From CALBPI01 sp039821605 (GTDB lineage: Bacteria; Pseudomonadota; Gammaproteobacteria; Steroidobacterales; Woeseiaceae), in assembly GCA_039821605.1 (NCBI GenBank), contig JBCBNV010000001.1, positions 434,001 to 498,000 of the forward strand: DNA of 64,000 nt, read 5' to 3'. Of this stretch, positions 37,671 to 44,934 are shown piece after piece. A model generated the notes under the pieces. The model was not told the DNA's origin. It was given only the letters and a program-made list of their open reading frames with translations, and searched no databases. How positions within the stretch are numbered: the stretch's first letter is position 1; every line of letters starts with the position of its first letter. The translations under genes and the position numbers were made by a program.

Positions 37671-38469
37671 GTGTGTCTAATGCCGCGCCGCCGGGCGCGC
37701 TGGCGGCAACGAATGCCGACGCATCAACGCGCTCTTGAACGCGCCAGAATGGCGGGCTGTCCGCAGTTGCAGTGTCGACGTTGTGGCCCGCATCGCGCAA
37801 TGCCGCGATCGCGCGCTCGCTACGAACTGAGAGCGCAGCGCCTGCTTCGACCCAGTGGATCGCCAGCGCGCGATCGGCCTCGGGCGCCAGCGTGAGCTGC
37901 TCGATGCTGTCGATGAGTTCCGAGCTCACACGATAGCCTGCAACCTCCAGCGAGCCGTCGCGCTGGAGCATGGTGCGGGGGTCGTCCCCCGTGCCCATGT
38001 TGGCCGCGCTCCAGATGCGCAGGAACTCGCGCACCATTCGCCGACCTTCGGTGACGGGCTGCCAAAGCAGCAGGTTGTTGACATCTGCGCGGGCACTGAC
38101 GTGTGGCGTAAGCAGGGCGCCGAACCGAAGTCCGAGGAGGGTGACAGGCGCGCCACCAAAACGCTTGCGCGTCCAGGCGATGCTTTGCGTGAGGTCTTCA
38201 TGCCAGTCGGTGATTCCATAATCACCGAAGTCACCCGGACTGTCTCCGGTTCCCCGCAGGTCCGGAATGACGACCGCGTCGCCCCGCTCGGCGGCGGCAA
38301 GGCCGAACTGTCGCAGTAGATCGCGCGAACGGTTCATCTCCTCGGCGAATGCGGGCGCCACGACGAAGCACCGATGCGCGATGTCACTGTTGCGCGGCGC
38401 GTAGGCCAACAAGAACAGCCGCGCCGCGCCCGTGCCGATGAACTCGGCATGACGCATGGCCCATGTCAC
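37663..38469 (-). CDS. XrtA-associated alpha/beta hydrolase 2 (non-canonical elbow)
   Basis: 268 residues resembling TIGR03101. APAFAEEMNRSRDL (about 39-52) and PDLRGTGDSPGDF (about 69-81) are diagnostic. The nucleophile position of the G-x-x-x-G elbow is arginine (GLRFG, Arg115), so classical serine hydrolysis is unlikely. It begins at an ATGA overlap with the acyl carrier protein gene. Probably works with hydrolase 1 and the carrier protein, perhaps as a non-catalytic or binding partner. Confidence 0.88.
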   Translation of the reverse strand: MTWAMRHAEFIGTGAARLFLLAYAPRNSDIAHRCFVVAPAFAEEMNRSRDLLRQFGLAAAERGDAVVIPDLRGTGDSPGDFGDYGITDWHEDLTQSIAWTRKRFGGAPVTLLGLRFGALLTPHVSARADVNNLLLWQPVTEGRRMVREFLRIWSAANMGTGDDPRTMLQRDGSLEVAGYRVSSELIDSIEQLTLAPEADRALAIHWVEAGAALSVRSERAIAALRDAGHNVDTATADSPPFWRVQERVDASAFVAASAPGGAALDTHG

Positions 38470-38717
38470 GCGGCGCGTTTCTGCTCGACGAACTCGGTTA
38501 GAGAACCGAGCGTGGCGAAGGTCTCTGCATCGATATCGTCGTCTTCGATTTCAATGTCGAAGACGTCCTCAAACGCGGTCAGGATCGAGACGACAGCCAT
38601 GGAGTCAAGTTCCGGGATGCTGCCGAGCAGGCGCGTCGACGCATCGGACGTGTCGAACTCGGGGCCCAGCTGAAGGACGGTTCGGATTTCGGTACGAACA
38701 GCTTCGAGCGTTGTCAT
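38466..38717 (-). CDS. Acyl carrier protein
   Basis: 83-residue acidic helical protein. The phosphopantetheine attachment motif is ELDSMA with Ser39, and the overall hydrophobic pattern is that of an ACP/PCP. ATG at 38717 was chosen as the start of the conserved domain. Its stop overlaps the hydrolase 2 start. It likely carries an acyl or amino-acyl group activated by the acyl-CoA ligase encoded at 48947-50518. It is not housekeeping AcpP, which has DSLD at this site and lies in fatty-acid loci. Confidence 0.93.
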   Translation of the reverse strand: MTTLEAVRTEIRTVLQLGPEFDTSDASTRLLGSIPELDSMAVVSILTAFEDVFDIEIEDDDIDAETFATLGSLTEFVEQKRAA

Positions 38718-38806
38718 GGTCTTGTCTTGCCTCAGTGGTTGGGTTGGATTTGGGGCACGGCGCAGCGCGCGCTGCATGTGCGCGTTCCTACGGGTGTTCG
38801 GAAATG

Positions 38807-39478
38807 TCAGCTGCTGTCAGCGGGTGGTTCGGGTTGCGGTTGCCAGACGCCACGGCGCTTGAGCTGGTTTCGCAGCCCAGGCAGCTGATGGCCGTTCGCG
38901 TACGCCGTGTGCGCGGCTTCCAGCGCTCGTTTTTCTTCACCGAGTTTTAGGTAGAGCAAACCGGCGTTGTAGTTGATCTCGGCCGAGTCGGGATCGAGAC
39001 GCAGCGCCATCTCGTAGTGCTCGCGCGCCTCCTCAAGGTCGCCTTTGCGCTGCATGTAGATGCCGTAGAGCAGGCGCGGAATCGGATCGTTGGGCTTGAA
39101 GGCCACGGCGCGCTCGAGATAGCACGTCATCGTATAGAACTGTGATCCGTAGCGAACGGGCTCTTTGAGTTGCAGCCGAATCATCGCGTACAGCGCGCGG
39201 TGATGGTTCGGAAACGCGCGCAGCGTGTAGTCGATGTCGGCCATCAGGCCGCCCGACTCACCTGCCACGAGGTTTTCTACTTTCGCGGTGAAGTGGTGCT
39301 GCTCGACGACGGGGAGTCGCTGGCGAAAATGGGCGCCGTTTGTGTAATCAAACGGACCATAGGCATTGTCGAGCCGACCGCATTCCGGGTCGAGCTGGGC
39401 AAGTGCAGCGGGCGCGATGCATGTCGCCGTCGACATGATCGCGATCACCGCAATGGTTCTTGTGAGCCTGGCCAGCAT
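38807..39478 (-). CDS. Secreted TPR protein
   Basis: 223 residues. Signal peptide 1-27 (MLARLTRTIAVIAIMS..., cleavage after ALA), then three to four TPR units from about 95 (YLERAVAFKPNDPIPRLLYG; ALRLDPDSAEINYNAGLLYL). ATG at 39478 was chosen for the signal peptide; an earlier start would precede it with 17 polar residues. Periplasmic. It is the first gene of the - strand unit running to 33785, with a CRP-like palindrome 106-121 bases before the start. Function unknown. Confidence 0.85.
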   Translation of the reverse strand: MLARLTRTIAVIAIMSTATCIAPAALAQLDPECGRLDNAYGPFDYTNGAHFRQRLPVVEQHHFTAKVENLVAGESGGLMADIDYTLRAFPNHHRALYAMIRLQLKEPVRYGSQFYTMTCYLERAVAFKPNDPIPRLLYGIYMQRKGDLEEAREHYEMALRLDPDSAEINYNAGLLYLKLGEEKRALEAAHTAYANGHQLPGLRNQLKRRGVWQPQPEPPADSS

Positions 39479-39583
39479 CTTTCGTTCTTGTCCCGTGAAA
39501 TCGCCTGTGGCTTCCCCAAGCCTGGTCACGCGATTTTAGCAGACAAGCAGTCCGCGCAACGTCGACGGGCGCTCGATCCCAAA

Positions 39584-39599
39584 TGTGACGCAGCTCACA
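39584..39599. promoter_or_regulatory. Perfect CRP-like palindrome
   Basis: TGTGA-CGCAGC-TCACA, all ten half-site positions matching CRP/Vfr/Clp. With the - strand TAAAAT (39538-39533) its centre would be near -65, a class I position for the TPR-hydrolase-ACP unit. It is more than 200 bases from the + strand promoter. Confidence 0.62.
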
Positions 39600-39818
39600 A
39601 ATCCAGAAATCTGCGCAAAAGCGCGCGGTTTGTCCGGCGACCACTCTGGCGATTGTCAGCGTCTTGTCACGCGTCTCCGACCGCCGACACGCGAAAAAGG
39701 TGAGTTTTCAGCGGGTTAAGTAAAATCACTGGCGTTATGTCGCCAGACGCCGACAAACTTCATCAAGCGAATTGTAGCTTGTTGACCTAAGCGCATGTTT
39801 TTAAAAAAGTGGCCAAAC

Positions 39819-39835
39819 TTGGCACGAGGCTTGAA
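39819..39835 (+). promoter_or_regulatory. Sigma54 (-24/-12) promoter candidate
   Basis: TTGGCACG-AGGC-TTGAA follows the sigma54 consensus TGGCACG-N4-TTGCW, with GG at 39821-39822 and the correct ten-base spacing to the -12 element, where GC is GA. Transcription would begin near 39846, giving a leader of about 340 bases that contains the riboswitch. Sigma54 promoters need an NtrC-type activator; PrsR is the obvious candidate but is not in the window. Confidence 0.5.
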
Positions 39836-39926
39836 TAGGCGCGCATTGTGACGCGCGTCGGATTCTGCCCAAAAAGTGCATTCCGTCGCGTTGCCTTCGC
39901 AGTACCGACTCGATAAGGTCTGACGA

Positions 39927-40005
39927 CCTAATAAGGGCAAATCTGTTGCGAAGCAGAGACGCAAAGCCTCCGGTCTGTTCCCGAACAGATAGCGGGGCCG
40001 CTAGG
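39927..40005 (+). promoter_or_regulatory. Cyclic di-GMP-I (GEMM-I) riboswitch aptamer
   Basis: GGGCAAA (39935-39941), GACGCAAAGCCTCCGG (39958-39973) and AGCGGGG (39991-39997) match the conserved core of the Vibrio Vc2 aptamer nearly base for base. P1 closes by CCTA (39927-39930) with TAGG (40002-40005). P2 is CTGTT/AGCAG capped by a GCGA tetraloop that can dock as in known structures. P3 is TCTGTT/AACAGA. It lies in the leader of the gene starting at 40188. The upstream hairpin AGGTC-TGAC-GACCT (39916-39929) shares CCT with P1 and could compete with it. No U-run terminator follows, so control may act on translation. Confidence 0.94.
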
Positions 40006-40031
40006 AACAATCCGGGTTTGACCGGGTCTTG

Positions 40032-40048
40032 GCGACCACAAGGGTCGC
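40032..40048 (+). promoter_or_regulatory. Hairpin after the riboswitch (possible expression platform)
   Basis: GCGACC/GGTCGC with a five-base loop. Also, CATCTC (40087-40092) is complementary to GAGATG (40175-40180), which covers part of the ribosome-binding site of the next gene. Whether either responds to c-di-GMP is inference. Confidence 0.3.
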
Positions 40049-40187
40049 GCTTCAGCGGCCGCGGTCAGCGACCAGACCAGGCGTTCCATCTCTGTTGAAC
40101 TTTGCAGCAGCACTGCCGGACGGATGTGCAGGGCAAAACGGTATTTCGTCATCGAGCGACCCGATTTCATCATGGAGATGCAGACTC

Positions 40188-43100
40188 GTGATTAACGCAC
40201 TCAACGCGATTGCAGAGAAGCGCACTCGCGTCATCGCCGCCCTGGCGATATTGGCTTGCACTACAGCAAGCGCCGACCCGTTGTCTGATCAGACGCCGGG
40301 CACCTGGATCGAATTCCCCAACTCAAATATGGAGGATGTGGCGCCCAACCCATTGCCTGCGGGCAACAGCGGCATTGCATCGGTCATCTTTGCGTGGGGC
40401 AGTGGTGTCTATGACACCGATCGTGACCAACTCATTATCTGGGGCGGGGGACACGGCGACTACTCTGGCAACGAAGTCTACGCCTTCGGTCCGCTGGCTG
40501 GTGGTAGCCCGAGCTGGAGCCGGCTGACCGACCCAAGCTCGCCGCCGGCCGAGAACACCCCGCGCGGCTCGGATGGGCGACCGGTATCCCGCCACACTTA
40601 CAACCTGATCGACTACATGCCAGCGCCGCACAGCCGGATGGTCAGTTGTGCTGTCGGCTCGCAGTGGTCCAATGGCTACAGCAACGCCGGTCTCGATTTC
40701 TTCGATTTCGATGACCTTGGCAATGGTCAGGAACCCTGGTCACCAGGTCCCAACCCGCCGTCGACGGTGTACGCCACCGAGGGATTCTGCGCCTACAACC
40801 CGGCGACGGATACGGTCTGGTACCACGACAAGAACAGCGGCAACTCGCGGCTGCAGGAGTACGACCCGTCGACCAATAGCTGGTCGGCCTACGCCAAGTC
40901 GAGCTTTGGCGCCGACCAGACCCCTGCCATTGATCCCACACGCAACATTCTGGTTGCCACCGGTGATGGCGGCGGCGTGCGCGTCTGGGATCTCGACAAC
41001 CCGTCTGCCGGCTCGTTTACGGTGTCGACGTCCGGGCCCAAGAACGTCGAAAACGGCAAGGCGCCGGGTTTCGTGTACGACCCCATCAATGACAACTTCG
41101 TCGGTTGGTTCAATGGTGCGAGCCTGTACACGCTCACGCCGCCCAGTAACCTGAGTGGCGGCACCTGGGTGTGGAGCCAGATCCAGCTTCATCCGAGCAA
41201 CAATGTGACGCCGACGCAGGCCGCGGGCCCGAGGCAGGTGGGTTACAACACGGGTACCTACGGCCGCTTCCGCTATGTGCCGTCGGCACACGGCCTCGTG
41301 CTCGTGAACGCCACCGACGAGAACGTGTACTTTTTCAAGCTTCCGGACAACGGCGGCCAGCTGCCGCCGACGGCGTCGCTCAGTGCGTCGCCGACCACGG
41401 TCAACTATAACGGCAGCACCACGCTGTCGTGGGCGTCGGCAAACACCACGGACTGCGAGGCCAGCGACGGCTGGTCGGGCACCAAGCCCACGTCAGGAAA
41501 TGAGACTGTGGGTCCACTGACGAGCGATGCTGTTTTCGTGCTCGTGTGCAACGCGTCGTCGGGTGCGACGGTGACGCGAACGGTATCCGTCACGGTGCTT
41601 GCCGCTGATCCTGAGCCCACACTGAATTTTAGTGCGGATCCCACTACGGTGGACCAGGGCAGTTTTTCGACACTGAGCTGGACATCCTCGAATGCCACGG
41701 ATTGTGAGGCCAGCGGGAGTTGGTCCGGCCCAAAGCCTGTATCTGGTAGCGAGAGTGTCGGGCCGCTCGATGGGCAGTCCGCATTCTCTCTGACGTGCGC
41801 GGGGCCCGGCGGTACTGCGTCGCGCTCAGTCACGGTCAATGTAGATCCCGTTGCGACGGCGCCGATCGTCAATTTCAGCGCCAGTCCCTCGACGGTCGAC
41901 AGTGGTCAGTCCAGCACATTAAGCTGGTCGAGTGAGAACACGAATCAGTGCACAGCATCAGGTGGCTGGTCTGGTACCAAGGCCCTGTCGGGCTCGCAGT
42001 CGACGGGCGACCTGCAATCGTCGACGGAGTTCGTGCTTACCTGTGGTGGTGACGGAGGCACCGTAACACGTCCCGTCACGGTTTCCGTCAATCCGCCACC
42101 ACCACCGCCGTCGCCTGCGCCGCCACCGGGCGGTGAGGCCGTCGACGACTCCGACGGCGGCGGCGCCACAGGCATCTTCACGATTCTGGCGTTGCTGGCC
42201 CTTCTTGCCGCGAGTCGCCGTCGCGCCCGCGCGTTCTCTGCGGCGGTCGTGACCGGCGTTTCACTGTCGCTGGCCACCGCGCATGCCGCACCTGTAACGA
42301 CGCTGCAGGTACAGAATCTCGAAAGCCAGTCCAAGAGCAACACGCACGTGACCTTTGGTCACGTATTCCGCCCTGGCGATGTGTCGGCCAACGAAACGCT
42401 CGTGGCCACACGCAGTGACGGCACCTCAATACCGCTGCAGGTCGACAAGAAGGCCACGCACTCGGACGGCTCGCTGCGTCATGCCATTCTCACGATGTCG
42501 CTCGACACGCTGGCCTCGAGTGCCAACGACACCATTACGCTGTCGACGGCCTCGAGCGGCCTCACCGGACCATCCGTCACGGTGGCCGACGTGCTCGCAA
42601 CGAACTTCGACGCCGACGTTACGATGAACGTGAGCGGTACGCAGTACACCGCATCAGCTCGCGATGCGCTCGCGGGCGCCACGCAGTGGCTCGAAGGCCC
42701 TGTCGTGTCCGAATGGATCGGCGGCGGTCCCGTGGTCGATGGTTCCGGTGACCCGCACCCACACCTCGCTGTGTATTTCCACGTGCGCGCCTATGCCGGA
42801 GAGCCCGTCTCCCGCGCGCGCGTCGACGTGGTGTTCGAGAACAACTGGTCCTTCGTACCGAATGCGCAGAATCGCAGCTACGACGTTACGATCGCCGTGC
42901 CCGGTGGCAGCAACTACCAGAATTCGCTCACGCATTACTCAAGGGCACGTTGGCACCGCGTGGTGTGGTGGGGAGGTGACCCCCAAGTCTATGCAAGACT
43001 CGACCACGACTACCTGCAATCCACGCGCGCCATACCGCGTTACGAAGACGTACAGCCGAGTCAGGGGTTTCTGAACAGCGTGCGCCAGTCGACCGCGCCC

Positions 43101-44918
43101 ATGGACAATGGTGATCACACCGACAACATGGACAACACGGGCTATCAGCCCGGCATCGGCCCGCTGCCCCGTTGGGATGCCATCTACGCTGTAAGCGCCG
43201 ATGTACGTGCATTCAATTACATGATCGCCAACGCCGACGGCGGTGGTGCATACAGTATTCACTTGCGCGATGAGCTGACGGGACTGCCGATTTCTATAGA
43301 CGACCACCCGAACACCTCGCTGATCGACCCGGTTGGCAGCAACCCGGCATTGCCCGAACCGTCCAGTGATTCGCCCTATTTCGAAGGTAGCGGTGCGTCG
43401 CACCAGCCTTCGATCGGCTACCTGCCGTACGTTGTTACGGGCGACTACTATTTTCTCGAAGAATCTCAGTTCTGGTCTGCGTTCAACCTGATCTGGACCA
43501 ACGTCAACAACCGCAACGGCACTGACGGCTGGTGGTACACCGGGTCGCTGCGCGGTCAGGCATGGGCGTATCGATCGCTGGCTCAGGCCGCCTACATTAC
43601 GCCCGACGACCATCCCTACAAGGCGTACCTGCTCGACAAGCTCAACAACAATATTGACAACGACACGAGTAAGTACGTCTCGCCAGGTGGTCCATACAAA
43701 AACAACCTGGGCGCAATGTACATGGTGGAAGGTACCGACCAGTACCGCTTCTACGACTATTTCATGTCGTGGACGGCGCAGTACCTCGTGGACCTCGGAT
43801 TCACCAATGCCGCGGCCTTCCGGGACTACAAAGTCCAGTTTCCCATTGGCCTCATGGGCGACGACGACAGTGGCTACTGCTTCCAGTCTGCTCCGCGCTA
43901 CACCTGGCGCGTTGGTCCCGGTGGCAGTGGCAACTTCTACGATGACTGGCGCACCGTGTACGACAACACGGCGTCGTCCGTATCCAGCATCGCCTGCGGC
44001 AGCTCGCAGATGTCGAGTGCGCTCAACGTGCCTGCCAACGGCATGATCGGCGGGCAGGACAGCACGACCTACTGGTTTGCCAACCTTCAGCCAGCGCTCG
44101 CAGCCGCCTACGACTCAGGCCTTCCTGGGGGCGTGCAAGCCTGGAACCTGTCGCAGGCGTCAGGTGTATCACCAGACTATACCGACAACCCGATCTGGGC
44201 CGTCGTGCCCCATGGTCTGGGCAGTCCACAGATTGCCGTGGGGATATCGGCAAACCCCACCTCGGTCCAGTCGGGAGGGTCAACGACACTGAGCTGGACC
44301 AGTCAGAACGCTGAAACCTGCAGCGCTTCCGGGGACTGGAGTGGCAACAAGGCATTGTCGGGCTCTGAGACGATTGGCGGTATCGAGTCCAATGCGACGT
44401 ACACGCTGAATTGCCAGAGCAACACGCTCGGGTCGAGCTCAGACAGCGCCGTCGTTACGGTCAATAGCACACCGCCGCCGCCACCGCCACCGCCGCCACC
44501 GCCGCCCGAAGCGCCGACGCTTGAGCTCACGAGCGATGCGAGCAGCGTTGATAGCGGCGGTGCCGTGGAGCTTTCGTGGTCCACGACCAATGCGACGAGT
44601 TGCGCGGCCAGCGGCGGCTGGCAGGGCAGCAAGAACCTGAGTGGCAGTGAAACGATGGCGAATCTCACGAGTAGCCAGACGTTCACGATGAGTTGCACCG
44701 GTGACGGCGGCGACGTCAGCCGCTCGGTGTCGGTAACGGTCAACGCCAGTACGGGCGGCGGCGGTTCCGGCGGCGGCGGCTCGGGTGGCGGCTCCGGCGG
44801 CGGCGCGTCTGGCGACGACGACTCTGGTGGTGGTGGTGCGATGGCACCGCTGTGGCTCGTGCTGCTTGGCTTCGCACTTGCGGCGCGACGCCTACCCGCG
44901 CGGCGCCGCTTAGCCTGA
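40188..44918 (+). CDS. Giant secreted protein: two exported proteins fused, with internal and terminal sorting signals
   Basis: 1576 residues from GTG 40188 (GGAG at 40174-40177), chosen because it opens a signal peptide ending ASA. Part 1: kelch-like beta-propeller (about 30-390), three Ig-like repeats (394-635), a proline-rich linker, DDSDGGG, a hydrophobic helix (662-675) and SRRRARA, i.e. a GlyGly-CTERM-like tail. This is followed at once by a second export-signal-like stretch (683-700, cleavage after AHA). Part 2: a large beta/alpha catalytic-looking region (about 701-1345) with an N-terminal sandwich resembling rhamnogalacturonan-lyase-type proteins (weak), two more Ig-like repeats, polyproline, a Gly-rich stretch, DDDSGGGG, a helix and RRRLA. 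Probably acts on or binds cell-surface polysaccharide; function not established. Downstream of a c-di-GMP riboswitch. Confidence 0.85.
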   Translation: MINALNAIAEKRTRVIAALAILACTTASADPLSDQTPGTWIEFPNSNMEDVAPNPLPAGNSGIASVIFAWGSGVYDTDRDQLIIWGGGHGDYSGNEVYAFGPLAGGSPSWSRLTDPSSPPAENTPRGSDGRPVSRHTYNLIDYMPAPHSRMVSCAVGSQWSNGYSNAGLDFFDFDDLGNGQEPWSPGPNPPSTVYATEGFCAYNPATDTVWYHDKNSGNSRLQEYDPSTNSWSAYAKSSFGADQTPAIDPTRNILVATGDGGGVRVWDLDNPSAGSFTVSTSGPKNVENGKAPGFVYDPINDNFVGWFNGASLYTLTPPSNLSGGTWVWSQIQLHPSNNVTPTQAAGPRQVGYNTGTYGRFRYVPSAHGLVLVNATDENVYFFKLPDNGGQLPPTASLSASPTTVNYNGSTTLSWASANTTDCEASDGWSGTKPTSGNETVGPLTSDAVFVLVCNASSGATVTRTVSVTVLAADPEPTLNFSADPTTVDQGSFSTLSWTSSNATDCEASGSWSGPKPVSGSESVGPLDGQSAFSLTCAGPGGTASRSVTVNVDPVATAPIVNFSASPSTVDSGQSSTLSWSSENTNQCTASGGWSGTKALSGSQSTGDLQSSTEFVLTCGGDGGTVTRPVTVSVNPPPPPPSPAPPPGGEAVDDSDGGGATGIFTILALLALLAASRRRARAFSAAVVTGVSLSLATAHAAPVTTLQVQNLESQSKSNTHVTFGHVFRPGDVSANETLVATRSDGTSIPLQVDKKATHSDGSLRHAILTMSLDTLASSANDTITLSTASSGLTGPSVTVADVLATNFDADVTMNVSGTQYTASARDALAGATQWLEGPVVSEWIGGGPVVDGSGDPHPHLAVYFHVRAYAGEPVSRARVDVVFENNWSFVPNAQNRSYDVTIAVPGGSNYQNSLTHYSRARWHRVVWWGGDPQVYARLDHDYLQSTRAIPRYEDVQPSQGFLNSVRQSTAPMDNGDHTDNMDNTGYQPGIGPLPRWDAIYAVSADVRAFNYMIANADGGGAYSIHLRDELTGLPISIDDHPNTSLIDPVGSNPALPEPSSDSPYFEGSGASHQPSIGYLPYVVTGDYYFLEESQFWSAFNLIWTNVNNRNGTDGWWYTGSLRGQAWAYRSLAQAAYITPDDHPYKAYLLDKLNNNIDNDTSKYVSPGGPYKNNLGAMYMVEGTDQYRFYDYFMSWTAQYLVDLGFTNAAAFRDYKVQFPIGLMGDDDSGYCFQSAPRYTWRVGPGGSGNFYDDWRTVYDNTASSVSSIACGSSQMSSALNVPANGMIGGQDSTTYWFANLQPALAAAYDSGLPGGVQAWNLSQASGVSPDYTDNPIWAVVPHGLGSPQIAVGISANPTSVQSGGSTTLSWTSQNAETCSASGDWSGNKALSGSETIGGIESNATYTLNCQSNTLGSSSDSAVVTVNSTPPPPPPPPPPPPEAPTLELTSDASSVDSGGAVELSWSTTNATSCAASGGWQGSKNLSGSETMANLTSSQTFTMSCTGDGGDVSRSVSVTVNASTGGGGSGGGGSGGGSGGGASGDDDSGGGGAMAPLWLVLLGFALAARRLPARRRLA
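41367..42092 (+). repeat. Three tandem Ig-like two-cysteine repeats
   Basis: Copies of about 78 codons begin near 41367, 41611 and 41860. Each has S-x-T-L-S-W, C-x-A-S-x-x-W-S-G, S-G-x-x-x-x-G-x-L and a second cysteine in a F-x-L-x-C strand. The spacing of the two cysteines is constant, suggesting a disulfide. Confidence 0.85.
44228..44750 (+). repeat. Two further Ig-like two-cysteine repeats
   Basis: Same family as at 41367, copies near 44228-44467 and 44510-44750, separated by a polyproline linker. Both keep the CSASGDWSG/CAASGGWQG and second cysteine strands. Confidence 0.85.
44472..44507 (+). repeat. CCG/CCA triplet run encoding twelve prolines
   Basis: Uninterrupted proline codons (CCG and CCA) form a rigid linker between the two C-terminal Ig-like repeats. 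Such runs are prone to length change and to ribosome stalling relieved by EF-P. Confidence 0.9.
44751..44816 (+). repeat. Gly/Ser-rich low-complexity stretch
   Basis: GGC/GGT-rich codons encode a GGGGSGGGGSGGGSGGG-type linker just before the terminal anchor. Confidence 0.85.
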
Positions 44919-44934
44919 GCGCCTGGAGGTCTGC

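Larger units (their letters stand above)
39479..40187. other. 709-base divergent regulatory region
   Basis: No gene is seen between the TPR gene (- strand) and the giant secreted protein (+ strand). From left to right it holds a - strand -10 candidate (TAAAAT, complement of 39533-39538), a perfect CRP-like palindrome (39584-39599), a sigma54-like promoter (39819-39835), a small hairpin (39916-39929), a c-di-GMP-I riboswitch (39927-40005), and a hairpin (40032-40048). Confidence 0.7.

Noticed and set aside
38466..38717. Housekeeping fatty-acid AcpP
   Set aside because: No fab genes nearby, the serine motif is ELDSMA rather than GADSLD, and it overlaps an XrtA-type hydrolase.
44472..44816. Repetitive CCG and GGC tracts as a CRISPR-like or satellite array
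   Set aside because: They are in-frame proline and glycine codons in a linker, without spacer-repeat structure.
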